Source: Azospirillum sp. TSH100
GTDB lineage: Bacteria; Pseudomonadota; Alphaproteobacteria; Azospirillales; Azospirillaceae
Direction: 5' to 3'
Assembly: GCF_004923295.1 (NCBI RefSeq)
Contig: NZ_CP039634.1
Span: 1,516,001 to 1,580,000, forward strand
Length of the DNA stretch: 64,000 bases
Position 1 is the stretch's first letter, and each line of letters starts with the position of its first letter. Below, in pieces: positions 53,783 through 63,131 of the stretch. The position numbers and the translations under genes are program-made. The notes under the pieces were generated by a model. That model made no database searches. It saw nothing but the letters and a program-made list of their open reading frames with translations, and was not told the origin of the DNA.

Positions 53783-55300
53783 TCAACTGCCCCCTTCGAT
53801 CGTCCGTGTCGGCGTCACGCCTTCCGGCTTGCCGACCAGCACGGTCAGCAGCTTGGCCGGGTCGAGCAGACGTTGGGCGACGCGCTTGATGTCGGCCTGC
53901 GTCACCGCGTTGATGTAGCGGTCGCGCTGGTTCAGATAGTCGATGCCGAGATTGTCGCGCTTCACCTGCAGCAGGATGCGGGCGATCGCCTGGGTCGAGC
54001 CCAGTTGCAGCGGGAAGGAGCCGGTCAGATAGGTCTTGGCATCGGCCATCTCCCGGTCGGTCAGACCGTCCTTGGCCATGCGCGCCCATTCCTGGCGGAT
54101 GATGTCCAGCGCCTGACCCGCCTTGGCGTTGACGGTGGAGCCGCCGGCCATCACCAGCGCCGCATGGTCCATCGGGATCAGGTAGCTGTAGACTCCATAG
54201 CTGAGCCCGCGCTTCTCGCGGACCTCCTCCATCAGACGGGAGCCGAAGCCGCCGCCGCCCAGCACATAGTTCATCACCGTGGCGGCGTACCAGTCGGGAT
54301 CGTCGCGCTTCACACCGGGCTGGCCCATCAGCATCACCGTCTGCGCGGTCGGGCGCGGCAGCAGGATGGTCTGGCCCAGGCCGGACATGGCCACGTCGGG
54401 GATCGGCTTCGCGTCGGCCTTGGCCGGCAGACCGCCGAACAGCCTGTCCAGCGCCTTGCCCAGATCATCGGGCGAGATGTCGCCGGCGGCGGCCACCACC
54501 AGCCGGTCGCGGCCGAACTGCCCCTTCACGAAGGCACGCAGATCGTCGGGCGTGATGGCGGGCAGGCTGTCCAGGCTGCCGCGGCTCTCACTGCCATAGG
54601 GATGGCCGGGGAAGGCGGTGGCGTAGAACTGGCGCCGTCCGACATAGTTGGGGTCGGCGAGGTCGCGCCTCAGGCTGGCCATGACCGAGGCACGCATGCG
54701 GTCCAGCGCCTCGGGCGTGAAATGCGGTTCGGTCAGCGCCAGCCGGGTCAGCTCGAACGCCTCCTCGCGGTTCTCGCCCAGGGTGCGCAGCGAACCGCTG
54801 AAGCCGTCGCGGCCGGACTCGAAGCCCAACGCGATGGCCTTGTCCTGCAACCGCGCCTGGAAGGCCTGCGAATCGTAGGGGCCGGCGCCCTCGTCCAGCA
54901 TGGTGGAGGCGAGGTTCGCCAGCCCCTCCTTGCCCTTGGGATCGGTGCCGCCGGCCCCGTCGAAGACCCATTCCAGCGCCAGCACCGGAACCTTGTGGTC
55001 CTCGACCAGCCACGCCTCGATCCCGCCGGGGCTGACCACGCGCTTGATGTCCATGGCGTGAGCGGGGGAGAGGAGGGCCAGCGCCGTGGCAAAGAATACC
55101 GCAGCAGTCAGACGCAGATTCCCTCTCCCCCCCGGGGAGAGGGTTAGGGTGAGGGGGAGCCACAGCGAGGAGAAAGTCTTGGGCATATGCTTCGCCAGCC
55201 GGAAAAAGGCACGCAGTGCATCCCCCTCACCCCGACCCTCTCCCCGGGGGGGAGAGGGAGGAAGCCCGCGGGCAGATGAAACATCGTGAAACACGCTCAT
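53783..55300 (-). CDS. M16 peptidase-family protein, apparently inactive partner; in-frame repeat at 5' end
   Basis: The 505-residue frame starts at ATG 55298-55300, two bases after the upstream stop, with AAGGA 9 bp before it. Residues of the repeat (LPPSPPRGEGRGEG and LTLTLSPGGRGN) precede a typical signal core (LRLTAAVFFATALALLSPAH). The mature part is two M16 halves (for example GDISPDDLGKALDRLFGG and GGGGFGSRLMEEVREKRGLS), but the catalytic HxxEH is replaced by NLASTMLDEGAG. It should form a heterodimer with the active upstream protein. An internal start at 55186 (MPKTFSS) would still leave one repeat arm before the signal. Confidence 0.85.
   Translation of the reverse strand: MSVFHDVSSARGLPPSPPRGEGRGEGDALRAFFRLAKHMPKTFSSLWLPLTLTLSPGGRGNLRLTAAVFFATALALLSPAHAMDIKRVVSPGGIEAWLVEDHKVPVLALEWVFDGAGGTDPKGKEGLANLASTMLDEGAGPYDSQAFQARLQDKAIALGFESGRDGFSGSLRTLGENREEAFELTRLALTEPHFTPEALDRMRASVMASLRRDLADPNYVGRRQFYATAFPGHPYGSESRGSLDSLPAITPDDLRAFVKGQFGRDRLVVAAAGDISPDDLGKALDRLFGGLPAKADAKPIPDVAMSGLGQTILLPRPTAQTVMLMGQPGVKRDDPDWYAATVMNYVLGGGGFGSRLMEEVREKRGLSYGVYSYLIPMDHAALVMAGGSTVNAKAGQALDIIRQEWARMAKDGLTDREMADAKTYLTGSFPLQLGSTQAIARILLQVKRDNLGIDYLNQRDRYINAVTQADIKRVAQRLLDPAKLLTVLVGKPEGVTPTRTIEGGS
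55121..55258. repeat. Inverted C/G-rich repeat pair, element B (inside the M16 gene)
   Basis: The left arm (55121-55157) and the right arm (55222-55258) match those of element A. The 64-bp spacer shares the position of GCTTCGC with element A. The span is 138 bp, a multiple of three, and lies in frame within the second M16 gene. Confidence 0.88.
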
Positions 55301-55302
55301 CC

Positions 55303-56700
55303 TCAACTGTCCTTTCCGGTCGGGGGCAGCAGCAGGCCGGTGACGTGGTTGGTCTGGCTCAGCACGGCGCGGGCTGCGGCGTTGACCTGATCGGCGGTGA
55401 CGGCGTCGATGCGCACCGGCCAGTTTTCCACGTCGTCGATGCTCTGGCCGGTGGCGAGCGCCGCACCCAGCGTCTGGGCCGGCCCGGTCAGGCTGTCGCG
55501 GGCGTAGGCGGCAGAGGCCAGCATGCGCTTGCGGGCGGTGGCGACCTCCTCCTCCGTCACGCCGGACTTCAGCAGCCTGTCGACTTCGGCCCACAGCGCC
55601 GATTCGAGCTTGTCCATCGGCACGCCGGCGGCCGGGCTGGCGCCGACGCTGAGCGTCGCCATGTCCCAGGCGGTCGGGCCGTAGCCGAGCCAGGCCGAAG
55701 TTGCCAGCTTCTGGTCCACCACCAGACTGCGGTAGAGGCGTGACGTGGTGCCGCCGCTCATGATCTCCGCCAGCACCTGCAACGCATAGGCCTGGCTGTT
55801 CTGGTCGAGGCGATAGGACGGCGCGACCCAGATGCGGCGGACTGACGGCTGCCGCACCTCGTCGTCACGCAGGACCACCTGACGGGAGGAGGTGAGCGGC
55901 GGCTCTGCCACCCGCTTGCGCTCCGGCACCGGACGGGCGGGGATGGTGCCGTAATAGCGCTCGGCCAGCGGCTTCAGCTCCGCCGCGGTCACGTCGCCGG
56001 ACACCACCAGGATGGCGTTATTGGGCGTGTACCATGTCTTGTAGAAGCGCTCCGCCATTTCCCGCGTCAGGGCCGACATCTCCTGCGGCCAGCCGATCAC
56101 CGGGGTGCCGTAGGGGTGGTGGACGAACAGGGTGGCGTTGATCTGCTCGCCGATGCGGTCGGCCGGCTCGTTCTCGATGCGCTGGCGCCGTTCCTCGATG
56201 ATGACGTCGCGTTCGGGATAGACCACCGCGTCGGTCAGCTTCAGATTGGCCATGCGGTCGGACTCCATCCGCATCACCATCTCCAGCCGGTCGCGGGCGA
56301 CGTTCTGGTAATAGGCGGTGTAGTCGTAGCTGGTGAAGGCGTTGTCGCGACCGCCATTCTTGGCGATGATCCGGCTGAACTCGCCGGGCTGGATCGTGTC
56401 CGTGCCCTTGAACATCAGGTGTTCCAGGAAATGGGCGATGCCGGACTGGCCGCGTTCCTCGTCGGCGGCGCCCACCTTGTACCAGACCATGTGGGTCACG
56501 ACCGGCACGCGGTGGTTGGGGATCACCACCACCTGCATGCCGTTGGACAGGGTGAAGCTTTCGGGGAAGAACACCCCCTTTTCCGCCGCATGGGCGGGCT
56601 GGAGCCCGAGCGGAAGCGGTGCCAGGGGGGCCGCGACGGTCATCGTCAGGGCGAGAAGTCCGGCCGTGGCGAGGCGGCGGGCTGGAAGGCAGGCGGGCAT
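55303..56700 (-). CDS. M16-family zinc metallopeptidase, active partner
   Basis: The 465-residue protein has a signal peptide (LATAGLLALTMTVAAPLAPL to AHAAEK) and the inverted zinc-binding motif HFLEHLMFKG (HxxEH), with the third glutamate probably in YPERDVIIEERRQR. Two M16 halves follow, the second containing SGGTTSRLYRSLVVDQKLAT. It is likely periplasmic, degrading peptides together with the second M16 protein encoded immediately downstream. The start at 56698-56700 was chosen over a longer frame because it begins a clear signal peptide. Confidence 0.9.
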   Translation of the reverse strand: MPACLPARRLATAGLLALTMTVAAPLAPLPLGLQPAHAAEKGVFFPESFTLSNGMQVVVIPNHRVPVVTHMVWYKVGAADEERGQSGIAHFLEHLMFKGTDTIQPGEFSRIIAKNGGRDNAFTSYDYTAYYQNVARDRLEMVMRMESDRMANLKLTDAVVYPERDVIIEERRQRIENEPADRIGEQINATLFVHHPYGTPVIGWPQEMSALTREMAERFYKTWYTPNNAILVVSGDVTAAELKPLAERYYGTIPARPVPERKRVAEPPLTSSRQVVLRDDEVRQPSVRRIWVAPSYRLDQNSQAYALQVLAEIMSGGTTSRLYRSLVVDQKLATSAWLGYGPTAWDMATLSVGASPAAGVPMDKLESALWAEVDRLLKSGVTEEEVATARKRMLASAAYARDSLTGPAQTLGAALATGQSIDDVENWPVRIDAVTADQVNAAARAVLSQTNHVTGLLLPPTGKDS

Positions 56701-56822
56701 GGGGGCTCCCGGATCAGGAGGTCCGAATCGAAAGGGCGCCCTTCGCTGGGAAGGACGCCCCCGGAAACTGGTGTGATGACTGGTCCCGGACAAGGCCGAA
56801 AGACGGCCGAACCGGCTGTCGC

Positions 56823-57425
56823 TTAGAACAGGCCTTCCAGCGGCGCCTTGCGCTTGCGCTCGATCGTCGGGGTCGCGGCGCCGTCGACTGCCTTGCCCTG
56901 GGCCTGGGCCTCGCGCAGGCGCTGCTGCTCCTTGGCCGGATCGACGACGGAGACGGGCGGCTCCTGCGTCTGCCAGAACAGCAGCGAATCGATCCAGCTC
57001 TTGTCGGCGACGATCAGCTGGGTGGTTTCCTGATCGACCTTGGCGCGGATGTTCGGGTCGATGCCGTCGCGGGACGAGGCCTGGGCGACCAGCGACTTCT
57101 CGCCCGCCGTCGAACCGGCCGTCTTGGCGCCACGCGCGGCAGAGCCGAAGACGGCGCCGGCTGCGGCCTGGGTCGGGGTGGTGTCCTGCGGGCGCGGGGC
57201 GCCGGGGCGGGGCTTCGGCAGATCCTGCATGCTGGGCGGCAGGGTCAGCGGAGCGCGGGAAACGACGGAAAATTCGTCGGGGCTCTGGCGGTCGAGACCG
57301 ATGGACCGGCGCACATCCGAGCAGCCGGCGAGCGTCAACGCCGCAAGCGCCAGCCCGATGAGCGGCAGCCGCGCCAAAGGAAGCCGGGTCCGGGGGAAGG
57401 AGAGGGCGGAGGAGATGCTGGTCAC
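56823..57425 (-). CDS. BamF-like (DUF3035) outer-membrane lipoprotein
   Basis: The 200-residue protein has a lipoprotein signal ending in LALAALTLAGCSD. Just after the lipid cysteine comes RRSIGLDRQSPDEFSVVSRA, the R-x3-G-x5-PDEF-x-V motif of BamF, a lipoprotein of the alphaproteobacterial BAM complex that inserts outer-membrane proteins. The rest is Ala/Thr-rich and helical with a conserved end (ERKRKAPLEGLF). DUF3035 and BamF are, to my knowledge, the same family; the link is from memory. It lies between the M16 pair and lspA, all on the minus strand. Confidence 0.8.
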   Translation of the reverse strand: MTSISSALSFPRTRLPLARLPLIGLALAALTLAGCSDVRRSIGLDRQSPDEFSVVSRAPLTLPPSMQDLPKPRPGAPRPQDTTPTQAAAGAVFGSAARGAKTAGSTAGEKSLVAQASSRDGIDPNIRAKVDQETTQLIVADKSWIDSLLFWQTQEPPVSVVDPAKEQQRLREAQAQGKAVDGAATPTIERKRKAPLEGLF

Positions 57426-57531
57426 GTTCGGAGGATCCCGTCGTCAGTCACGTCGTAGCGACCCGGCCCGGAGGTCGAGGCCGCGAGGTCAGCGCTCGCC
57501 GGCGGTTATAACGCCACCGGCGACGGAACTC

Positions 57532-58035
57532 TTACGACTTTTCGCGGCCCGCGAACAGTCCGTCGATCAGCAGCAGCACCACGCCGACGCTGATTCCGCT
57601 GTCGGCCACGTTGAAGGCCCAGAAATGCCAACCGGCGACATGGAAATCGAGGAAGTCGACAACCGCCCCATGCATCAGCCGGTCGGCGACGTTGCCCACC
57701 GCCCCGCCGATGATGAAGCCCAGCGCCAGAGCCACCAGCCGCCGTTCGGCCTGCCGCAGCCATGAGATCAGGCAGACGGCGATCACCGCGGCGACCGCGC
57801 TGAGGATGTAGGGCATCATCGCTCCACCGCCGGCGAAGGTGCCGAAGCTGACGCCGAAATTCCACACCAGCACGAGGTTGAAGAAGGACGTCACCTCGAT
57901 GACATGCGGCACCGGCTGCATGACCTGTTCGAGGATCCACCATTTGCTGCCCTGGTCGAGCACGACCACCACGACGGCGACGATCAGCCCGAACAGCCAG
58001 TAGGACCGGGATTGGTTGGCGACGAAGGCATTCAT
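57532..58035 (-). CDS. lspA: Lipoprotein signal peptidase II
   Basis: The 167-residue inner-membrane aspartyl peptidase has four helices. Conserved motifs are LDQGSKWWILE, GAVGNVADRLMHGAVVDFLD and the second catalytic aspartate in FNVADSGISVGV. It cleaves prolipoproteins, including the lipoprotein encoded next. ileS lies upstream on the same strand, the usual ileS-lspA order, with element C between them. Confidence 0.95.
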   Translation of the reverse strand: MNAFVANQSRSYWLFGLIVAVVVVVLDQGSKWWILEQVMQPVPHVIEVTSFFNLVLVWNFGVSFGTFAGGGAMMPYILSAVAAVIAVCLISWLRQAERRLVALALGFIIGGAVGNVADRLMHGAVVDFLDFHVAGWHFWAFNVADSGISVGVVLLLIDGLFAGREKS

Positions 58036-58050
58036 CGGGCGAGGGATCCT

Positions 58051-58155
58051 CCCTCTCCCCCCCGGGGAGAGGGTCGGGGTGAGGGGGATGCGCGGCGAGA
58101 GGCGTCCGGCAGGCGGACCCCCCTCACCCTAACCCTTTCCCCGGGGGGAGAGGGG
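58051..58155. repeat. Inverted C/G-rich repeat pair, element C
   Basis: The left arm (58051-58087) and right arm (58118-58155) match elements A and B, but the spacer is only 30 bp. ATGCGCGGCG follows the left arm exactly as in element A. It sits between ileS and lspA. Confidence 0.85.
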
Positions 58156-58182
58156 ATAGAGCCGCGGTTTGGGTGTATGGCG

Positions 58183-61026
58183 TCATGCCACCGCGTCGGA
58201 GCAGCGGATGCAGAGCGTCGGATGGTCGGGGACCGTGCCGACCTCCTCCAGGACCTTCCAGCAGCGCTCGCACTTTTCGCCTTCGGCCAGAGCCGGAGCG
58301 ACGGCGATGCCGGGGACGTCGGGAAGGGTGAAGGCCCCTTCCGGCGCCGCGGCATCCGTCACCTCGATGGCGGAGGTGATGCAGACATCCTGGAAATCGA
58401 CATCGGCCAGCAGGGCCTTGGTCGCGGCATCCACATACACGGTCGGATCGGCCTGAAGCGAAGACCCGATGGTCTTGTTGGCGCGCTCCAGCTCCAGCGC
58501 CCCGGTGACGACGCGGCGGACGGTGCGAACCGTCTCCCACTTCGCGGCGAGCGCGTCGTTGCGCCAATCGGCCGGAACCTCGGGGAAGCCCCGCAGATGC
58601 ACGCTCTCCTCGGTCCAGCCCGACCCTGCCGTCAGACCTTCCGGCCGGGCCAGCCACGCCTCTTCCGCGGTGAAGCAGAGGATCGGGGCGAGCCAGGCGG
58701 TCAGGGTGGAGAACAGATGCTCCATCACCGTCCGCACCGACCGGCGGCGCACCGAATCGACCGCATCGCAATAGAGGCTGTCCTTGCGGACGTCGAAGTA
58801 GAAGGCCGACAGCTCCACCGCACAGAAGTTGTGCAGGGCCACGAACAGGGCGTGGAAGTCGTAGGCCTCGACCTTCTCGCGGACCAGCGTGTCCAGCTCC
58901 GACAGGCGGTGCAGAACCCAGCGCTCCAGCTCCGGCATCTCGGCGGCGTCGATCCGCTCGGCCGGGCTGTAGTCGGCGAGCGCGCCCAGCAGGTAACGCA
59001 GCGTGTTGCGCAGGCGGCGATACAGGTCGGCCTGGGTCTTGATGATCTCCTTGCCGATGCGGAGATCCTCCGAATAGTCGGAGTTGATGATCCACAGGCG
59101 CAGGATGTCGGCGCCATACTGGTCGCAGACCTCCTGCGGGGCCACGACATTGCCCAGCGACTTGGACATCTTGCGGCCCTGCTCGTCGAGCACGAAGCCG
59201 TGGGTCAGCACCGCGTTGTAGGGCGCCCGTCCACGGGTGCCGCAGCTTTCCAGCAGCGAGGAGTGGAACCAGCCGCGATGCTGGTCCGAGCCCTCAAGAT
59301 AGAGGTCGGCCGGCCAAGCCAACTCCTCCAGCCGCTGTTCCAGCACGAAGGCGTGCGAGGAGCCCGACTCGAACCAGACGTCGACGATGTCCTTGACCTG
59401 CTCGAACTCGTCGGCGGAGTAGCTGTTGCCGAGGAAGTCCTGCGGGTCGCGGGCGAACCAGGCGTCGGCGCCTTCCTGCTGGAAGATGTCGGCGATGCGG
59501 GCGAACACCGCCTCGTCGCGCAGGATCTCGCCGGTCGCCTTGCGGACGAACAGGGCGATCGGCACGCCCCAGGCGCGCTGGCGGCTGATGCACCAGTCCG
59601 GCCGGCTCTCGATCATCGAGCGGATGCGGTTCTCGCCCTGGCCCGGGATCCAGCGGGTGTCGGAGATCGCCTGCAAGGCCACCTTGCGCAGGTCGTTCGT
59701 CTCCATCGAGATGAACCACTGCGGCGTGGTGCGGAAGATCAGCGGCGCCTTCGACCGCCAGCTGTGCGGGTAGCTGTGCTTGATGCGGTTGCTGGCCAGC
59801 AGCGACCCGGCTTCCTCGAACGCCTCCAGCACGGCCTTGTTGGCGGGGCCGGTCTTGCCCTGGTCGGTGTAGACGGCGAGGCCGGCGAACAGCGGCACAT
59901 GGGCGTAATAGCGCCCGTCCTCGCCCACCGTCTGCGGCACCTCGATGCCGTTGGCCTGACCCAGGCGGAAGTCGTCCTCGCCATGGCCGGGGGCGATGTG
60001 GACGAAGCCCGAACCGGCATCCGTCGTCACGAAGTCGCCGGCCAGCAGCGGCACCTTGAAGTCGTAGCCCTTGCCGTGCAGCGGATGACGGCAATAGGTG
60101 CCGGCGAGGCGCGAGCCGGGGAAGCGGTGCAGCTGCTTCCACTCGGTGATGCCCGTCTCCTTCAGCACGCTCTCGGCCAGCGCGGTGGCGAGCACGAGGC
60201 GCTCGCCGACCATCGCCTTGCTGCCCTCGGCGACCGCCGTGACCTTGAAGGTCGCGTATTCGATCTCGTCGCCATAGGCGATGGCGCGGTTGCCCGGCAG
60301 GGTCCAGGGGGTGGTCGTCCAGATGACGATGTTGGCCTCGTCCACCTCCGGCGCCGACGATCCCCAGACGGGGAAGCGGGCGAAGACGGTGGTCGAGGTG
60401 TGGTCGTGGTATTCCACCTCGGCATCGGCCAGCGCGGTCTTCTCGACCACCGACCACATCACCGGCTTGGAACCCTTGTAGAGGCCGCCGTTCAGCGCGA
60501 ACTTGTGGATCTCGCGGACGATCTGCGCCTCGGCCGGGAAGGTCATGGTGGCGTAGGGATGCTTCCAGTCGCCCTCCACGCCCAGACGGCGGAACTCGGC
60601 GGCCTGGATGCCGACCCACTCCTCGGCGAACTGGCGGCATTCGGCGCGGAACTGGATGAGCGGCACGTCATCCTTGTTCTTGCCGGCCTTGCGGTACTTC
60701 TCCTCGATCTTCCACTCGATGGGCAGGCCGTGGCAGTCCCAGCCGGGGACATAGTCGGCGTCGAAACCCTGCATCTGGCGGAAGCGGACGATGACGTCCT
60801 TCAGGATCTTGTTGACGGCATGCCCAATATGGATGTTGCCGTTGGCATAGGGCGGGCCGTCATGCAGCACGAACTTCTTGCGGCCCTTGGCGCCGGCGCG
60901 CAGCTTGCCGAACAGGTCCATCTCTGCCCAGCGCTTCAGCAGCTCGGGCTCCTTGGTCGGCAGGCCGCCGCGCATGGGGAAGTCGGTGCGGGGCAGGAAG
61001 ACGGTCGATTTGTAATCGCGGGTCAT
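58183..61026 (-). CDS. ileS: Isoleucyl-tRNA synthetase
   Basis: The 947-residue class I synthetase has HIGH at residues 66-69 within [12 protein letters not shown], an editing domain, RKMSKSLGN, and a C-terminal zinc finger CERCW...CIRCSDAVA. The start MTRDYKST (61024-61026) matches the family; an upstream frame is open but lacks support. It charges tRNA-Ile in the cytosol. The upstream gap is divergent; no T-box leader is visible. Confidence 0.97.
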   Translation of the reverse strand: MTRDYKSTVFLPRTDFPMRGGLPTKEPELLKRWAEMDLFGKLRAGAKGRKKFVLHDGPPYANGNIHIGHAVNKILKDVIVRFRQMQGFDADYVPGWDCHGLPIEWKIEEKYRKAGKNKDDVPLIQFRAECRQFAEEWVGIQAAEFRRLGVEGDWKHPYATMTFPAEAQIVREIHKFALNGGLYKGSKPVMWSVVEKTALADAEVEYHDHTSTTVFARFPVWGSSAPEVDEANIVIWTTTPWTLPGNRAIAYGDEIEYATFKVTAVAEGSKAMVGERLVLATALAESVLKETGITEWKQLHRFPGSRLAGTYCRHPLHGKGYDFKVPLLAGDFVTTDAGSGFVHIAPGHGEDDFRLGQANGIEVPQTVGEDGRYYAHVPLFAGLAVYTDQGKTGPANKAVLEAFEEAGSLLASNRIKHSYPHSWRSKAPLIFRTTPQWFISMETNDLRKVALQAISDTRWIPGQGENRIRSMIESRPDWCISRQRAWGVPIALFVRKATGEILRDEAVFARIADIFQQEGADAWFARDPQDFLGNSYSADEFEQVKDIVDVWFESGSSHAFVLEQRLEELAWPADLYLEGSDQHRGWFHSSLLESCGTRGRAPYNAVLTHGFVLDEQGRKMSKSLGNVVAPQEVCDQYGADILRLWIINSDYSEDLRIGKEIIKTQADLYRRLRNTLRYLLGALADYSPAERIDAAEMPELERWVLHRLSELDTLVREKVEAYDFHALFVALHNFCAVELSAFYFDVRKDSLYCDAVDSVRRRSVRTVMEHLFSTLTAWLAPILCFTAEEAWLARPEGLTAGSGWTEESVHLRGFPEVPADWRNDALAAKWETVRTVRRVVTGALELERANKTIGSSLQADPTVYVDAATKALLADVDFQDVCITSAIEVTDAAAPEGAFTLPDVPGIAVAPALAEGEKCERCWKVLEEVGTVPDHPTLCIRCSDAVA

Positions 61027-61381
61027 ATCGGATCCCTGGGGGAAAGCATCACCGTCGGGCGGCGGCATGGAGGCCACCCGGAACACAGCAGGTCTCTATC
61101 CCGGCCCTCCTCAGAGAGCCGGGCCGGTAATTCGCGCGCGATGCGTCGGGACACGCATCATCATCGGGATCCGCAACGAGACATCCATGGCGCCGGATAT
61201 TAGCTGCGTGTGCGGTGCGGTCAAGGACGGCTCACGCCGGCCGGAGGCACGGCAGGGTCCGAAATTACCGCTGGCCTCGGGAAGGTGGCAAATTTACGGT
61301 ATCGCCACCGGGAGGGTCCGGGACAGGGACGGTTACAGGTGGCAGGCACGCCAGCAAGCACGCATAAGGGCATCGCCGGGT
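61027..61381. other. Divergent intergenic region, ileS / fucosyltransferase
   Basis: A 355-bp gap without a gene. It carries the ileS promoter and probably that of the glycan locus. I see no clear operator, terminator or riboswitch. Confidence 0.4.
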
Positions 61382-62359
61382 ATGATCGATCGACGGACAA
61401 GCGACTTCCTGGCCGAATTTCTTGCGTCCGCTAACAAGGACCCGGCGGTTCTCGACCGTTTTCTTTTGCATGGGCCGGATCGGGGGGGCCGCAGCGCCAA
61501 GCCGCGGCTGAAGATCGCCTTCTTCGATTTCTGGCCGGAATTCGATCCGGCGGCGAATTTCTTCGTCGAGATCCTGTCCGCCCGCTTCGACCTGTCCGTC
61601 GTCGACAATGACAGCGACCTTGCCATCGTGTCGGTGTTCGGTATCCGCCACCGGGAGGCTCGGACGGCCCGTTCGCTGTTCTTCACCGGCGAGAATGTGC
61701 GGCCACCGCTCGACGGCGTCGACATGTCGGTGTCGTTCGACCGCATCGACGATCCCCGGCACTACCGGCTGCCGCTCTACGTCATGCATGCCTGGGACCA
61801 CCGGCGCGAAGGGGCGACGCGGCATTTCTGCCATTCGGTCCTGCCGCCGGTGCCACCGACGCGGGAGGAGGCGGACAGGCGGAAATTCTGCGCCTTCCTC
61901 TACAAGAATCCCAACTGCGAACGCCGCAACGATTTCTTTCGGATGCTCTGCGCCCGCCGCCATGTGGAGTCGGTGGGTTGGCTGCTGAACAACACCGGCA
62001 GCGTGGTGAAGATGGGCTGGCTGCCGAAGATCCGGGTCTTCTCGCGCTACCGCTTCGCCTTCGCCTTCGAGAATGCCAGCCATCCCGGCTATCTGACCGA
62101 GAAGATCCTCGACGCCTTCCAGGCCGGCGCAGTGCCGCTCTACTGGGGAGATCCCGGCGTCCTGCGGGATGTTGCCGCCGGCAGCTTCATCGATGTGTCG
62201 CGCTATTCCTCGGACGAGGAGGCCATCGACGCCATCCTGGCGATCGACGATGATTACGACACCTATCGCCGCCATCGCAGCACGGCACCCTTCCTCGGCA
62301 CGGAGGATTTCTACTTCGATGCCTTCCGTCTGGCCGAATGGATCGAAAGCCGTCTTTGA
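61382..62359 (+). CDS. Glycosyltransferase family 10 (alpha-1,3/4-fucosyltransferase-like)
   Basis: The 325-residue protein shows the GT10 donor-binding signature FAFENASHPGYLTEKILDAF followed by QAGAVPLYWGDP, as in bacterial alpha-1,3-fucosyltransferases. The N-terminal half (KIAFFDFWPEFDPAANFFVE and FFTGENVRPPL) fits the acceptor-binding domain. It would transfer L-fucose from GDP-fucose to a glycan such as LPS or exopolysaccharide; donor identity is inferred from the family. ATG 61382 was chosen; a longer frame is open. The next gene begins 18 bp later. Confidence 0.85.
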   Translation: MIDRRTSDFLAEFLASANKDPAVLDRFLLHGPDRGGRSAKPRLKIAFFDFWPEFDPAANFFVEILSARFDLSVVDNDSDLAIVSVFGIRHREARTARSLFFTGENVRPPLDGVDMSVSFDRIDDPRHYRLPLYVMHAWDHRREGATRHFCHSVLPPVPPTREEADRRKFCAFLYKNPNCERRNDFFRMLCARRHVESVGWLLNNTGSVVKMGWLPKIRVFSRYRFAFAFENASHPGYLTEKILDAFQAGAVPLYWGDPGVLRDVAAGSFIDVSRYSSDEEAIDAILAIDDDYDTYRRHRSTAPFLGTEDFYFDAFRLAEWIESRL

Positions 62360-62377
62360 GCGGCGGGAGAACGAACG

Positions 62378-63100
62378 ATGAAACGCGTGCTGCTGAACTA
62401 TGCCGACGGGGCCTTCACCACGGCGCAGAAATACAACGGCAAGACCGGCCTGGGGATCGGCGGCTTCGACGGGGTCGCCTTGATGGGGCGCCGGCACATC
62501 GATGCCGCATTCGCCGCCCGCAATTCGCACATCCTGAACCAGCCCCGCGGCGCCGGCTATTGGCTGTGGAAGCCCTACTTCATCGACCTGCTGCTGCGTG
62601 AGCATCTGCAGGACGGCGACATTCTCTTCTACAGCGACAGCGGCGCCCATTTCGTCCACAGCGCCGAACCGGTGATCGAGCTGTGCCGGCAGCGGCGCGA
62701 CCTGCCGATCCTGTTGTTCGGCTTGGAGGATCATCACCGCAACAGCGTCTGGACCAAGCGCGACTGTTTCCATTTCATGGGGCTGGACCAGCCGGCCTTC
62801 GCCGATGCCCCCCAGATTCTCGCCAGCTTCGTCGTGTGCGAACGCGGGCCCGCAAGCATGGCCTTCGTCGCGGATTGGCTGCGTCATGCCCAGGACGCCC
62901 GGCTGATCACCGACGCCCCCAATGAATGCGGTCTGCCGAACTACCCGGACTTCCGCGATCACCGCCATGACCAGAGCATTCTCAGCCTGCTCGGCCGCAG
63001 CCGCGGCGTGACGGTGGTCCCCGATATCTCGCAATGGGGGGACGGCCGCCGTCCGGCCGACATTCCCCGCATCATGGAACACACGCGCTGGCGCGATTAG
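62378..63100 (+). CDS. Probable glycosyltransferase with GYWLWKP motif
   Basis: The 240-residue protein contains RGAGYWLWKPYFIDLLLREH and DILFYSDSGAHF, a pattern shared with small uncharacterised glycosyltransferase-like proteins in which the DSG aspartate may bind a metal-sugar-nucleotide. A later DQSILSLLGRSRGV segment also resembles GT-A enzymes. Specific function is unknown. It lies between the fucosyltransferase and the TPR gene, so a role in the same glycan is likely. Confidence 0.7.
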   Translation: MKRVLLNYADGAFTTAQKYNGKTGLGIGGFDGVALMGRRHIDAAFAARNSHILNQPRGAGYWLWKPYFIDLLLREHLQDGDILFYSDSGAHFVHSAEPVIELCRQRRDLPILLFGLEDHHRNSVWTKRDCFHFMGLDQPAFADAPQILASFVVCERGPASMAFVADWLRHAQDARLITDAPNECGLPNYPDFRDHRHDQSILSLLGRSRGVTVVPDISQWGDGRRPADIPRIMEHTRWRD

Positions 63101-63131
63101 GAGCGGCCATTGCAGAGGAAAGACCCGGCCG

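Noticed and set aside
57904..61203. A 1099-codon frame opposite ileS
   Set aside because: It is the antisense shadow of ileS, lspA and the repeat; ileS has all synthetase motifs and normal length.
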